From Alistipes sp. (lineage in GTDB: Bacteria > Bacteroidota > Bacteroidia > Bacteroidales > Rikenellaceae), in contig JAGBUB010000028.1 in NCBI GenBank assembly GCA_017631035.1, positions 1 through 64,000 of the forward strand: a stretch of DNA of 64,000 nt, written 5' to 3'. Below are positions 41,633 to 51,417 of the stretch, in pieces. Each line of letters opens with the position of its first letter. The first letter of the stretch is position 1. The position numbers and the translations under genes were made by a program. The notes below the pieces were generated by a model. The model worked only from the letters and a program-made list of their open reading frames with translations, had not been told where the DNA came from and did not search any database.

Positions 41633-41653
41633 TATTACGCATAATGTATTACA

Positions 41654-42394
41654 TTAGAAGTTGTACACCGCCATATACGCCAATGCAGCAAGTGCTGCAC
41701 CTGTGAGCGGGCCAAGAATAGGTACCCAGCTGTAGCCCCAGCCGCTTGAGCCCTTACCCTTGATGGGCAGGATAGCGTGAGCGATACGGGGACCAAGGTC
41801 ACGCGCAGGATTCAAGGCATAACCTGTAGTACCACCGAGTGACATACCTACGGCAACGATCAACATAGCTGTGGGGAAGCTCGCCAAGCCACCCATACCT
41901 ACCTCGGGGGTATTCTCGGTATTACCGATAGCCAAAATGACAAATATCAGGAGCATAGTAGCCACCAACTCGCAGAAGAAGTTGCGACCCTTATTCTCGA
42001 TGGCGGGAATGGTACAGAAGATACCGAGCTTGGTAGCAGGATCGTCGGTGATATCGAAGTGATCCTTATAGTAGATATACACCAGCGTTGCACCGCAGAA
42101 TGCACCGAGCATCTGTGCTACGACATAACCTGCAACGTGAGCCCAGGGGAATGTGCCTGCTACGGCAAAACCGAGTGTCACGGCAGGGCTGAGGTGTGCA
42201 CCAGAGTAAGGACCTGCAATCAGCACACCGGTCATAACGGCAAGACCCCAAGCCAAAGTGATTACGATCAGGCCTGCGTTATTACCCTTTGTTCCCCTCA
42301 AGGAGTGGTTGGCAACGACTCCGTCACCCATCAGAATGAGCACCAGCGTACCGATGAACTCAAACAGACATTGTGTAAAAAAAGGTGTCTCCAT
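41654..42394 (-). CDS. glpF: aquaglyceroporin (MIP family, glycerol facilitator)
   Basis: 246 residues, six membrane segments. The second half-helix motif is canonical with the Asp of glycerol facilitators (ALNPARDLGPR), but the first, normally AHLNPAV, is AHLSPAV, so the Asn is Ser. N-terminus FFTQCLFEFIGTLVLILMGDGVVAN. It lets glycerol enter for phosphorylation by GlpK, encoded immediately upstream (16 bp). Confidence 0.94.
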   Translation of the reverse strand: METPFFTQCLFEFIGTLVLILMGDGVVANHSLRGTKGNNAGLIVITLAWGLAVMTGVLIAGPYSGAHLSPAVTLGFAVAGTFPWAHVAGYVVAQMLGAFCGATLVYIYYKDHFDITDDPATKLGIFCTIPAIENKGRNFFCELVATMLLIFVILAIGNTENTPEVGMGGLASFPTAMLIVAVGMSLGGTTGYALNPARDLGPRIAHAILPIKGKGSSGWGYSWVPILGPLTGAALAALAYMAVYNF

Positions 42395-42410
42395 ATAGTT
42401 TTAATTTAGA

Positions 42411-43898
42411 TTAGTTACTCTTCAATGTGCGACGAACCGCATCGTGCCATCCCTCGACGGCCTTCTCGACTGACTCTCTATCGTCGGTAGGCTCAAACAC
42501 ACGCTCGGCCTGCCACTGCTCACGAATCTCGTCAAGGCTCGACCAATAACCTACGGCCAGACCTGCCAGATAGGCCGCACCAAGAGCCGTAGTCTCGGTA
42601 ACCTCGGGACGTATTACGCGAGTAGCGAGGATATCCGACTGGAACTGCATCAACAGGTTGTTGCGTGCAGCACCACCATCTACCTTCAGCTCGCACAACT
42701 CGATACCAGCGTCGCGCTGCATAGCGTCAACAATATCGAGTGTCTGGTAAGCAATACCCTCCAACGCCGCACGTGCAATGTGCGCTGCCGTAGTGCCTCG
42801 GCTGATGCCGCTGATGCTACCACGTGCATATTGATCCCAATAGGGAGCTGCCAAACCCGTAAGCGCAGGCACGAAGTATACTCCGCCAGTATCGGGTACC
42901 GACTCGGCCAGAGCCTCAACCTCGCTCGATGAGGAGATTACACCCAGACCGTCGCGCAACCACTGCACAACCGATCCGCCTACAAAGATACTACCCTCGA
43001 GAGCGTAGTTCACCTTGTCGCCAATCTTCCACGCAACGGTAGTAAGGAGGTTATTCTTCGAATCGATAGGCTTCTCGCCACTATTCATCAAAAGGAAACA
43101 GCCCGTGCCGTAGGTATTCTTCACCGCACCCGGCTCGATGCACATCTGACCAAAGAGTGCCGCCTGCTGGTCGCCCGCAATACCTGCGATGGGGATATTA
43201 TCGGCAAATACAGTAGCATTGGTATGGCCATACACCTCACTCGACGAACACACCTTGGGCATCATCGAGAGCGGAATATCGAATAAACGAAGCAACTCCT
43301 CGTCCCACTGTAGAGTGTGGATGTTAAAGAGCATTGTACGCGATGCGTTACTTACATCGGTTACGTGTACCTCACCCTTTGTTAGACGCCAGATGAGCCA
43401 AGTATCAACCGTACCGAACATCAACTTACCCTGCTCGGCACGCTCGCGTGCACCCTCAACATTATCCAAGATCCACTTAACCTTGGTAGCACTGAAATAG
43501 GCGTCAATAATAAGACCCGTGCGTGAGCGGATAAACTCAGTGTGGCCTGCCGCCTTGAGGCTATCGCAATACTCAGATGTGCGGCGATCCTGCCATACGA
43601 TGGCGTTGTAGATAGGCTCCTCGGTCTCACGGTCCCACACGATGGTGGTCTCACGCTGGTTGGTGATACCAATTGCAGCTACGTCAGAAGGCATAACACC
43701 CATCGATGTGAGAGCCTCGGTCATAACCGATGCCTGCGACGACCATATCTCCTGCGGGTCGTGCTCAACCCATCCTGAGCGGGGGAAGTGCTGTGTGAAC
43801 TCGCGCTGAGCCATCGAACAAATCTGACCATTATGGTCGAAGACTATCGCTCTTGAGCTACTTGTGCCCTGGTCGAGCGAAAGAATATATTTTTCCAT
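42411..43898 (-). CDS. glpK: glycerol kinase
   Basis: 495 residues, the standard length. FGGY motifs: [21 protein letters not shown] at the start, [56 protein letters not shown] and [20 protein letters not shown]. It phosphorylates glycerol to glycerol-3-phosphate. With glpF it forms a two-gene operon. Confidence 0.96.
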   Translation of the reverse strand: MEKYILSLDQGTSSSRAIVFDHNGQICSMAQREFTQHFPRSGWVEHDPQEIWSSQASVMTEALTSMGVMPSDVAAIGITNQRETTIVWDRETEEPIYNAIVWQDRRTSEYCDSLKAAGHTEFIRSRTGLIIDAYFSATKVKWILDNVEGARERAEQGKLMFGTVDTWLIWRLTKGEVHVTDVSNASRTMLFNIHTLQWDEELLRLFDIPLSMMPKVCSSSEVYGHTNATVFADNIPIAGIAGDQQAALFGQMCIEPGAVKNTYGTGCFLLMNSGEKPIDSKNNLLTTVAWKIGDKVNYALEGSIFVGGSVVQWLRDGLGVISSSSEVEALAESVPDTGGVYFVPALTGLAAPYWDQYARGSISGISRGTTAAHIARAALEGIAYQTLDIVDAMQRDAGIELCELKVDGGAARNNLLMQFQSDILATRVIRPEVTETTALGAAYLAGLAVGYWSSLDEIREQWQAERVFEPTDDRESVEKAVEGWHDAVRRTLKSN

Positions 43899-43941
43899 AG
43901 TTTAGTAATTATAGGTTACGTTGAAATGACGTAATACTCTC

Positions 43942-43949
43942 CAAAGATA
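43942..43949 (-). promoter_or_regulatory. -7 element TATCTTTG of glpKF
   Basis: TATCTTTG on the minus strand, ~45 bp before the glpK start. A TTTG lies at 43973-43976, 23 bp away, slightly longer than usual; that TTTG is itself part of a second TATATTTG (43973-43980). Confidence 0.5.
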
Positions 43950-44004
43950 TTATACGGCGGACTACATTTTTACAAATATAGCGATTTTATAGCTAAAAAA
44001 CAAT

Positions 44005-44040
44005 AAAAAAAAAGACCGCCAATAGATTTTGGCAGTCCTT
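44005..44040 (-). terminator. terminator of the polysaccharide/aminotransferase operon
   Basis: Minus strand: AAGGACTGCCAA / TTGGCGGTCTT stem (44029-44040 with 44012-44022, one mismatch or G-U), then a run of nine T. Confidence 0.88.
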
Positions 44041-44085
44041 ACTATTTTCCAAAATTGTGAAACAGGAGATGTTTTCACAACATCG

Positions 44086-45288
44086 CTACGGCATTACTCG
44101 GCCAGGATAAGCCTCCAAAGCCTTACCCAGGATAAAGAGCGCACGGCGCAAATCCTCCTTCTTAAGGACATAGGCAATACGCACCTCGTTGCGACCCTTC
44201 GTAGGATCCATATAGAATCCAGAGGCGGGAGCCATCATCACAGTCTCGCCCTCGTACTCAAACTCCGAGAGGCACCAAGCACAGAACTTGTCGCTATCGT
44301 CGATAGGCAGACGAGCAACCGTATAGAACGCACCCATAGGGATGGGCGAATAGACTCCAGGAATCTTGTTCAGACCATCGATAAGGCAATTACGACGCTC
44401 GATATACTCCTCGTAGGTGCGAATCATATATTTGCGAGGCACATCTAGTGATGCCTCAGCTACAATCTGACCGATGAGCGGGGGACTCAAGCGAGCCTGA
44501 CAGAACTTCATCACAGCCTTACGCAACTCGTGGTTCTTGGTAATAAGCGCACCGATGCGGATACCGCACTCCGAGTAACGCTTCGATACCGAGTCAATAA
44601 GCACTACATTCTGCTCGATACCCTCTAGGTGGCAAGCCGAAATATAGGGCGAACCTGTATAGATAAACTCACGATAAACCTCGTCCGAGAAGAGGAATAG
44701 ATCGTACTTCTTGACCAAGTCGCGGATACGATTCATCTCCTTACGCGTATAGAGATAGCCCGTAGGGTTGTTGGGATTACAAATCAGTATACCGCGTGTG
44801 CGCTCGTTGATAAGCTCCTCGAACTGCTCCACCTTGGGCAGTGAGAAACCCTCCTCAATAGAGGTCGAAACGGTGCGGATGATAGCTCCGGCCGAAATAG
44901 CGAAGGCCATATAGTTGGCATAGGCAGGCTCGGGCACAATAATCTCGTCGCCAGGATTAAGGCACGACATAAAGGCAAAGAGCACAGCCTCGGAGCCACC
45001 CGTGGTGATGATAATATCGTCGGGCGAGAGTTTGATCTGGTACTGGTCGTAGTAACCCACCAACTTCTCGCGTAGCGACAAGAAGCCATCGCTGGGGCTA
45101 TACTCCAGCAACTTGCGGTCGATAGTCTTCAAAGCATCCAAACCCTCCTGCGGAGTGGGCAGATCGGGCTGGCCGATATTGAGATGATATACCTTCACGC
45201 CACGGCGTTTTGCTGCGTCGGCCAAAGGTACCAGCTTGCGGATAGGCGATGCCGGCATACGGATCGCGCGTTCTGAGATATTTGGCAT
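44086..45288 (-). CDS. class I pyridoxal-phosphate aminotransferase (AspC-like)
   Basis: 400 residues. Motifs HLNIGQPDLPTP, ITTGGSEAVLFAF, VPEPAYANY, ILICNPNNPTGYLYT, LFSDEVYREF, the PLP lysine in DSVSKRYSECGIRIGA and NEVRIAYVLKKEDL. It belongs to the aspartate/tyrosine aminotransferase group; the substrate is not resolved. Its gene lies 30 bp after the WecA-like gene and may share that transcript, without an obvious link to polysaccharide synthesis. Confidence 0.9.
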   Translation of the reverse strand: MPNISERAIRMPASPIRKLVPLADAAKRRGVKVYHLNIGQPDLPTPQEGLDALKTIDRKLLEYSPSDGFLSLREKLVGYYDQYQIKLSPDDIIITTGGSEAVLFAFMSCLNPGDEIIVPEPAYANYMAFAISAGAIIRTVSTSIEEGFSLPKVEQFEELINERTRGILICNPNNPTGYLYTRKEMNRIRDLVKKYDLFLFSDEVYREFIYTGSPYISACHLEGIEQNVVLIDSVSKRYSECGIRIGALITKNHELRKAVMKFCQARLSPPLIGQIVAEASLDVPRKYMIRTYEEYIERRNCLIDGLNKIPGVYSPIPMGAFYTVARLPIDDSDKFCAWCLSEFEYEGETVMMAPASGFYMDPTKGRNEVRIAYVLKKEDLRRALFILGKALEAYPGRVMP

Positions 45289-45318
45289 AGTAGTCTATTT
45301 GTTTCTTAACTGTTAAAA

Positions 45319-46476
45319 CTAATTAGCATCGAGCATCCTCTGTACCACGATTGCGGCAGTAGAACGATGAGCGATATGTTTATGTATAAATTTCTGTATT
45401 CTCTCATACAACGTGGGGCGCTCCCGACGAATCCACTCCACAAGGTAGTAAAGGCCCGAGGTTGCCAATATACCAAGCAGTATAGTGGCCAACATCTGCG
45501 TCTCGGGCGAGACGCCAAGCACGTTACACATATGCCATCCTATGACGATGAGTGCATTCAACACCACAATGTTGACAGCCGTTAGGACGTGAGAGCAACC
45601 CAACGCAATGAACATATGATGCAGATGTGTCTTGTCGGGGCTGAAGGGTGAGCGACGCTGAACCATACGAGCCGTCATAACTCGCAGGGTATCAAACACG
45701 GGGACAGCCAGCACGGCAAGCGTAAAGCTGATTGTAGAGCCTGTCACCACGTCGTATCCCGACTGTATTACACGCATAACAAAGAGCGCACAAATAAATC
45801 CAAGCACAAGCGAGCCTCCATCACCCAAGAACATCTTGTAGCGACGACCGAACACATTATGGAACATAAATGGCATCAACGCTCCAAATACCGTCGCAGC
45901 AAAAACAGCATACGACACATCGCCCATACGCAGGAAGCAGATGGCAAACATCATCGACGCAAACATACCGTAGCCCGAACAGAGCCCATCGACACCATCG
46001 ATAAGGTTAATGGCATTGATGATTCCAACACACGATACCAGCGTGAGAAGAAATGCCACAGCGTGAGGCAAACGCGACATTCCCCACAAGCCGTGGAAAT
46101 CGTCGATATATATTCCACCGAGGAACATCATCAGGCAGACGGTAAATATCTGCATACCAAATCGCAAGCGTGGCGAAAGGTTCAATATATCGTCACCCAC
46201 ACCCGTATAGAGCATTATCAACATTGCGATAATCAACTCGAAAGGGAAGCTCATATTAGGAATATAATACCCAGCAATACTCAGGCTCAACATCACTCCA
46301 AAGAAGACTCCCACGCCACCCAACACGGGTATAGGCTCCTTGTTGAGTTTACGGGCATTGGGGTTATCGACAATGTTCTTCAGGAGGGCGATCTTCACCA
46401 ATTGGGGGTGGATTACCGCAACTGCTATCACGGCAACCACTATTGGCAATAAAAGTATGTAACCCAAACCTGTCAT
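45319..46476 (-). CDS. undecaprenyl-phosphate sugar-1-phosphate transferase (WecA/TagO, MraY family)
   Basis: 385 residues with ~11 membrane segments. Family motifs: PIPVLGGVGVFFG near the start, INLIDGVDGLCSG, MFLGDGGSLVLGF and the His-rich HLHHMFIALG. It transfers a HexNAc-1-phosphate from UDP-sugar to undecaprenyl phosphate, the initiating step for O-antigen, capsule or similar glycans. It lies 39 bp downstream of the Wzz-like gene. Confidence 0.93.
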   Translation of the reverse strand: MTGLGYILLLPIVVAVIAVAVIHPQLVKIALLKNIVDNPNARKLNKEPIPVLGGVGVFFGVMLSLSIAGYYIPNMSFPFELIIAMLIMLYTGVGDDILNLSPRLRFGMQIFTVCLMMFLGGIYIDDFHGLWGMSRLPHAVAFLLTLVSCVGIINAINLIDGVDGLCSGYGMFASMMFAICFLRMGDVSYAVFAATVFGALMPFMFHNVFGRRYKMFLGDGGSLVLGFICALFVMRVIQSGYDVVTGSTISFTLAVLAVPVFDTLRVMTARMVQRRSPFSPDKTHLHHMFIALGCSHVLTAVNIVVLNALIVIGWHMCNVLGVSPETQMLATILLGILATSGLYYLVEWIRRERPTLYERIQKFIHKHIAHRSTAAIVVQRMLDAN

Positions 46477-46515
46477 TACAGTTTCTTGTCTTGTTAAATT
46501 GCAACTATATTATGC

Positions 46516-47676
46516 CTAAATGTCTGCTTTCGCAGGCGACTCCTTAATCCAGCTTCGCATTCGCTCTGAGCCTACGATCTCGGCCACGGCGGGCAGAAGC
46601 AATATGCATCCCATACCCACAACCGCTCCCAGAAACGTGAAGGCGAAAATAATCATCGCACGTTGGGGCTTGCTCTTCTTATAGGGCACGGTTACAGGCT
46701 TGATGACAGTAAACACAGGCATCGTCTCCTTAACACTTATCTTTGCCTGCTCAAGTTGCTGGGCAAGCGAAGTGTAGATATTTTGTGCAAGCGCATACTC
46801 GGCATCCAGAAGCTCCATCTCAGTGCGGGCCGTATGGCGCACGATGTTCATATTGGCATCGCGAAGTTTGGCACGACGCATCTGCACATCCTCGAACGAA
46901 CGCTTGGCCTCATCGAAACGCTCCTGCACAAAGTCGAGATTCGACTGCACCTTCTCAATCTTAAACTCGGTGATGTAACGCTCCAGTAGCTCGAATGTAG
47001 CTTGTGCCATTTGTGCAGCAGCCAAGGCCTCGGGCATACTGGCCGTAATGGTTACATAGCCCCTCTTATCGTCGATGGTAATACCTACGCTCTCATCCAG
47101 TTGGCGCATAGCCTCATACTCGGCCTTTGAGATTGTTTCAATCTCTGGCTTGCCACCAATCATAGTTCCATAGTCTGGCTCTGATTTTTCACCACGAATA
47201 GCCTCGAGTATAGTGGAAGGCAGGCCTACTGTGTATTTGAATATGTAGGAGCCAATGCCAGAGTTGTACTCCTTGGCAGTGTAGTAGTCAAAGAACGATA
47301 CGGGATGCGAAATCTCGTTAAAGTTGAGCGGAGTCTGCATCAACTCCTTGCGAAAAGTTGTGCTGCTCAATATATTAGCATATACGCTGGGCGACAGAGT
47401 CTCTGCGCTCTGTGCCTGACCAAGGTTGATCCCTGCCAACGCAGCCAGCGAACTCACACCCGACGAAGATAATGAGGCCGACGTCTGTGGCACTACTTCA
47501 CACGAGGCCCTATACACCCTCTCACTGAATAAAGCCACCAGCAAACCCAACACCGCAAACAGAGCGGCGGTCTTCACCACAAACCAGCGGTTAACCCACA
47601 TACGTTGCATCAACTCAACCAAGTCAATCTCCGACCCTTGACGCGGGGCTATGTTCTGTTTTTGCATCTGCTCCAT
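46516..47676 (-). CDS. Wzz-type chain-length determinant protein
   Basis: 386 residues from the ATG at 47676; a GTG at 47682 overlaps the wza-like stop (TAGTG) and is an alternative. Two terminal membrane segments (FVVKTAALFAVLGLLVALF and AMIIFAFTFLGAVVGMGCI), with the Wzz domain and a coiled-coil middle (VQERFDEAKRSFEDVQMRRAKL). The Pro-rich stretch before the second TM segment (PVTVPYKKSKPQRAM) is typical. It sets polysaccharide chain length; no kinase domain is attached. Confidence 0.92.
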   Translation of the reverse strand: MEQMQKQNIAPRQGSEIDLVELMQRMWVNRWFVVKTAALFAVLGLLVALFSERVYRASCEVVPQTSASLSSSGVSSLAALAGINLGQAQSAETLSPSVYANILSSTTFRKELMQTPLNFNEISHPVSFFDYYTAKEYNSGIGSYIFKYTVGLPSTILEAIRGEKSEPDYGTMIGGKPEIETISKAEYEAMRQLDESVGITIDDKRGYVTITASMPEALAAAQMAQATFELLERYITEFKIEKVQSNLDFVQERFDEAKRSFEDVQMRRAKLRDANMNIVRHTARTEMELLDAEYALAQNIYTSLAQQLEQAKISVKETMPVFTVIKPVTVPYKKSKPQRAMIIFAFTFLGAVVGMGCILLLPAVAEIVGSERMRSWIKESPAKADI

Positions 47677-47681
47677 AGCCA

Positions 47682-50201
47682 CTATCTTGCAAGGTTTATA
47701 GCAGAGATGACCACTGCACTCATCGAGGCGGTAGAGGATAACATCTGTACAATCTGCGCCCAGTTGATAGGCTCCTTAGCCATCTTACTCGGTATAATTA
47801 CGATGCTACCCGGTTGCACCTTGGCCGAGAGACCCGAATCCACCATTCCGTTCATATAGATGACAAATGCACGACTCTTGCGGGCTCTGTTGTCGAACCC
47901 ACCAGCCGATTTGACGTAGTAGCGCAAGTTCTTGCCATCTTTATAGGACACCGAGTTGGGATACAACACAGCACCCATTACACGCACCGTGCCATTATAC
48001 TCGGGCACCATAATCACATCGCCATTGCGCAACACCACATCGGAGTTGGAGCCGGGGTTTGCCAACGCATCGGCGAGGTTGATTCCCACCGTGTAGAGAT
48101 CCGACATCTCGATACCAGCCATCGACAACGAGTCACGTTCGTTGCCAGCCTGCTTCTCTATCATACTCGACAGGGCACTATTCTGCAGACGCTCCTCGTC
48201 GGTCATCTTGCGCAGAAGGTAAGCACCCTCGACAAAGGCTCCAGGGTTGGTGCCACCAGCGGCAACGACAACCTCCGAAAGGCGCATATTGCGGTGCGAG
48301 AGCGGATAGTCACCCTCGAATGCCACTTCACCCTGCACCTTCACGCTGCTCTGCATAATATAAACAGGCGAACGGCGAACGAAGACCTGATCGAAGGGCT
48401 GCAACTCGAAACCAGAGCCATCGACAGCAAGGTTTTCGTTAATATCTACGGTAAAAGTCTCAAACAATAAATCACTCACCTGCATACTCTTCGTATCCTT
48501 CAGGCGGCGCGTGATGGTGATATTTGCCGTAGAAGCCGACTCCAGCAGGCCTCCCGAAGCGATGACTAGATCCTCGACGGTCATCTTCTCGGCAAAGGGA
48601 TAGGTATCGGGGCGAGCAACCGAACCAAAGATGGTAACGGTGTAATCCTCCTGCATATCCGAAACCGAAGTAATAAAGAGCATATCGTTAGCTCGCAATG
48701 CTATGTCAGCCACACGACCCGACATCAGGCCAGCCAGATCAATCGACTTGGCCTCCATAGTCCAATCCTCCTTCTCACGATAGAGTACGGCACGTGCCAT
48801 AAAAGCGTCGGCACGCAAACCATCGGCACGAGCGATAAGTTGCTTTACGGTCTTCATATCATCGTCCAAGGCGTAATAACCCTCACGATATACGGCACCC
48901 AGCACCTTCACGCGATTCTCGTGGCGGTCGATGCTTCCCGCAATAGTTATCTGGTCACCATCCTCCAACTGGAACGAGCCCAAATCGGAGCCACCAATGG
49001 TGAATGACTTATACTGTCCGCCCTTACGACGGGTTACATTTACCATACTGCGATTGGCGTCGCTTGTAAAGTCGCCTGCATATGCCACAACATCGGCAAT
49101 GGTCTCACCCGAACGCAACTCGTAAAACATCGGACGTTTCACCTTACCCGACACCTCGACAAGATTGGCATAGGGCGCAACGATGACAAGATCACCATCA
49201 CGCAGGGCGATATCGCTATTGCTCTTTCCATTGAGGATATAATCGTAAACGTCAACATCGGAGAAGAGTTTGCCCCCACGATAAACCTTTACGCTGCGCA
49301 GTGAACCAATCTCATTCACGCCTCCTGCCACGTAGAGTGCGTGGAAGAGTGTTGCAAGCGAAGGCAGAGTATAACTTCCGGCTACACCAACCTCTCCCAT
49401 CACATTGACCTGTATGCTGCGGATACCACTCAACGAGAGTTTCATCTGCACCGAGCCATCGTACAGCCCCTGGTAGATTGCGCCCAAAGCGCTACGCATA
49501 CGAGCAGTAGCCTCATCGATGGTAAGACCTGCGACAGCCACAGGACCAACGTTGGGAATATACACCTGACCCTCGGGCGTTACGGTTGTCTGGTGTGTTA
49601 ACTGCGAGTTGCCCCACACATCCAAAATCACCTCGTCACCCGAACCCAGGATGTACGAATCTGCAGATGCAATATTCAGATTAGGCTCAAAAGTCATCTG
49701 GCTATTGCGGAACATATCCTGACCAAATATACGAGTTAAGCGAGCATTGTCGCCTGCCAGCATATCTCGCAACTCGGGCATTAGTTGCAGCAGCGAATCA
49801 CGCCGATTCTGCTCGGCCGCAATATCTTTACTTCCTTGACGTGGATCGAAATCGCGCGAGTCTTGAGTTAAAAACTTATATCGAGAATCGTTGGTATTGA
49901 ATCTAAATACGCCATCGGCATCCAACGTATACTGAATACCCGGCACATAACGGCCATTGACATAGTAGCCGTTTTGTTGTGGAGTGACATCTAAAGTCGG
50001 CTGCTGGGGATTTGTCGCAGATGAAGATTGCACACTACCCTGACGCGTACGACGCACATCGGTCGCGCTCTGCTCACCGTTTGCCTGCGTCTGCGTCAGC
50101 GCTGAGTTGCGATACGCCTCAAGTAGCTCCACCTGCGTCTGCGCCGAAGCAAAACCCACAAAAGTGAGAAGCGACAAGAGTAGTATCGTGATCTGTTTCA
50201 T
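47682..50201 (-). CDS. polysaccharide export outer-membrane protein with multiple SLBB domains (Wza-like)
   Basis: 839 residues. Signal peptide (MKQITILLLSLLTFVGFASA), an N-terminal polysaccharide-export domain (SYILGSGDEVILDVWGNSQL, VTPEGQVYIPNVGPVAVAGL), then several SLBB beta-grasp repeats (IQVNVMGEVGVAGSYTLP, VKVLGAVYREGYYALD, VTIFGSVARPDTYPFA, VKVQGEVAFEGDYPLS, VRVMGAVLYPNSVSYKD), and a hydrophobic C-terminus. Much longer than E. coli Wza (~380). It forms the outer-membrane exit for capsule or exopolysaccharide. First gene of the minus-strand operon. Confidence 0.93.
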   Translation of the reverse strand: MKQITILLLSLLTFVGFASAQTQVELLEAYRNSALTQTQANGEQSATDVRRTRQGSVQSSSATNPQQPTLDVTPQQNGYYVNGRYVPGIQYTLDADGVFRFNTNDSRYKFLTQDSRDFDPRQGSKDIAAEQNRRDSLLQLMPELRDMLAGDNARLTRIFGQDMFRNSQMTFEPNLNIASADSYILGSGDEVILDVWGNSQLTHQTTVTPEGQVYIPNVGPVAVAGLTIDEATARMRSALGAIYQGLYDGSVQMKLSLSGIRSIQVNVMGEVGVAGSYTLPSLATLFHALYVAGGVNEIGSLRSVKVYRGGKLFSDVDVYDYILNGKSNSDIALRDGDLVIVAPYANLVEVSGKVKRPMFYELRSGETIADVVAYAGDFTSDANRSMVNVTRRKGGQYKSFTIGGSDLGSFQLEDGDQITIAGSIDRHENRVKVLGAVYREGYYALDDDMKTVKQLIARADGLRADAFMARAVLYREKEDWTMEAKSIDLAGLMSGRVADIALRANDMLFITSVSDMQEDYTVTIFGSVARPDTYPFAEKMTVEDLVIASGGLLESASTANITITRRLKDTKSMQVSDLLFETFTVDINENLAVDGSGFELQPFDQVFVRRSPVYIMQSSVKVQGEVAFEGDYPLSHRNMRLSEVVVAAGGTNPGAFVEGAYLLRKMTDEERLQNSALSSMIEKQAGNERDSLSMAGIEMSDLYTVGINLADALANPGSNSDVVLRNGDVIMVPEYNGTVRVMGAVLYPNSVSYKDGKNLRYYVKSAGGFDNRARKSRAFVIYMNGMVDSGLSAKVQPGSIVIIPSKMAKEPINWAQIVQMLSSTASMSAVVISAINLAR

Positions 50202-50318
50202 CTTACGATTATTAATTTTCGTTTTATTTTGTCATTCTTTCAGGCCGAAAAACACTCTACATTTTCCACCTGCCAACCACCGCTGTCATCAAAGCGAAGG
50301 GCGAGTGTCAGTATTACG

Positions 50319-50350
50319 CAAATGTAGTAAAAAATTGACCAATGACCAAA
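50319..50350 (-). promoter_or_regulatory. promoter of the polysaccharide export operon
   Basis: Minus strand: TTTG (50347-50350), 20-bp gap, TACATTTG (50319-50326): consensus match. It gives a ~110-nt untranslated leader. Confidence 0.75.
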
Positions 50351-50374
50351 CTTAGCAATGCGCCTTTAGCACAT

Positions 50375-51004
50375 TTACCTTTTTTTGCTTTTAATAGCGC
50401 TTTTTGCGTGATAATCTGCGCCTTTCGCCCGCTTGGGCTTGGGTTTCTTGCGTACCGACCAACCAAAATGGCCTATCACTTCGCCCAACTGAAAATACTC
50501 GCCGTGCGAATAGACGATAGGCTCGGCTCGCTCCAACTCCAGGCGACCACTCTCGGGGTTTATATACTTCTCGTCGACCAGCACATTGACCACATCGGCC
50601 AAGAACATATCGTGCGAGCCGAGCTCGATAACCTGCTTGACCTTGCACTCAATCGAAATGGGCGATTCGCCCACCACAGGAGCCTGCACAACGGCAGCGG
50701 GCTCGAGCGTAAGCCCCATCTCCGCGAACTTATCGTAATCCCTACCCGAGCGCACGCCACACCAGTCGGTTGCGCGAGCAAGCGAGGATGTGGTAAGGTT
50801 GATTACGAACTCACCTGTGCGCTTGATTATATCGTAAGAATGGCGCTCGGGACGCACCGAGATATAGCACATAGGCGGATTGGTGCATACCGTACCCGTC
50901 CACGCCACCGTGAAGAGATTATGCTCGCCCTCGACACTGCCACAGCTCACCAGCACGGCCGGCAAGGGGTATATCATTGTTCCGGGTTTCCAACTCTGTT
51001 TCAT
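50375..51004 (-). CDS. flavin reductase-like (FMN-binding split barrel) protein
   Basis: 209 residues from the ATG at 51004. This start fits a promoter at 51026-51056; the frame continues upstream only to a TTG within that promoter. The flavin-reductase-like domain has PLPAVLVSCG, NLFTVAWTGTVCTNPPMCYISVRP, GEFVINLTTSSLARATDWCGVRSG and SHDMFLADVVNVLV. The C-terminus is very basic (KKPKPKRAKG...KSKKR). It probably binds FMN; partner and substrate unknown. Monocistronic. Confidence 0.9.
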   Translation of the reverse strand: MKQSWKPGTMIYPLPAVLVSCGSVEGEHNLFTVAWTGTVCTNPPMCYISVRPERHSYDIIKRTGEFVINLTTSSLARATDWCGVRSGRDYDKFAEMGLTLEPAAVVQAPVVGESPISIECKVKQVIELGSHDMFLADVVNVLVDEKYINPESGRLELERAEPIVYSHGEYFQLGEVIGHFGWSVRKKPKPKRAKGADYHAKSAIKSKKR

Positions 51005-51025
51005 AATATTGGAGTAATTATGGCT

Positions 51026-51056
51026 CAAAGATAGCGTTTATTTACAGAACATCAAA
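51026..51056 (-). promoter_or_regulatory. promoter of the flavin reductase-like gene
   Basis: Minus strand: TTTG (51053-51056), 19-bp gap, TATCTTTG (51026-51033); leader of about 17 nt. Confidence 0.7.
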
Positions 51057-51167
51057 ACGGGGTTAGCCAACAAAAACCTTCAGCACTCCATTCCCGATTT
51101 AGAATTATATAATAAAGGGAGTAAAACCGCCTGTCCGAGCGAAAGTTTGCATTTTTTTGTGTGCCGA

Positions 51168-51199
51168 TTTGCAAAGTGCGCCAAAAAATGTTATATTTG
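51168..51199 (+). promoter_or_regulatory. promoter of the Ig-like lipoprotein gene
   Basis: TTTG (51168-51171), 20-bp gap, TATATTTG (51192-51199): consensus match, ~215 bp before the start codon. Confidence 0.7.
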
Positions 51200-51417
51200 T
51201 GATACATCAAACATTCTGAATGGCACAGCGCGACAAATATCCTCGCCTCCCTAATATATCCGTAGGGGGGGGGGTATCTCTTTGATTTACAGAGGGATAG
51301 TCGCCGTGTTGTAAATCCCGAAAACATATCTCTTCATCCGAAGCCTGCATCAGTAGATGCGGGCACAAAGTGTTTTGTGTCGCAAGATTAAATCCATAAA
51401 CTTAAAATTATATCACT
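51200..51417 (+). promoter_or_regulatory. long 5' leader with G10 tract and hairpin
   Basis: Between the promoter and the ATG at 51418 lies ~215 nt without an ORF. It holds a run of ten G (51265-51274) and a hairpin GCCTGCATC-AGTA-GATGCGGGC (51343-51364). Neither matches a riboswitch known to me. The G-run could vary in length by slippage. Confidence 0.5.
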
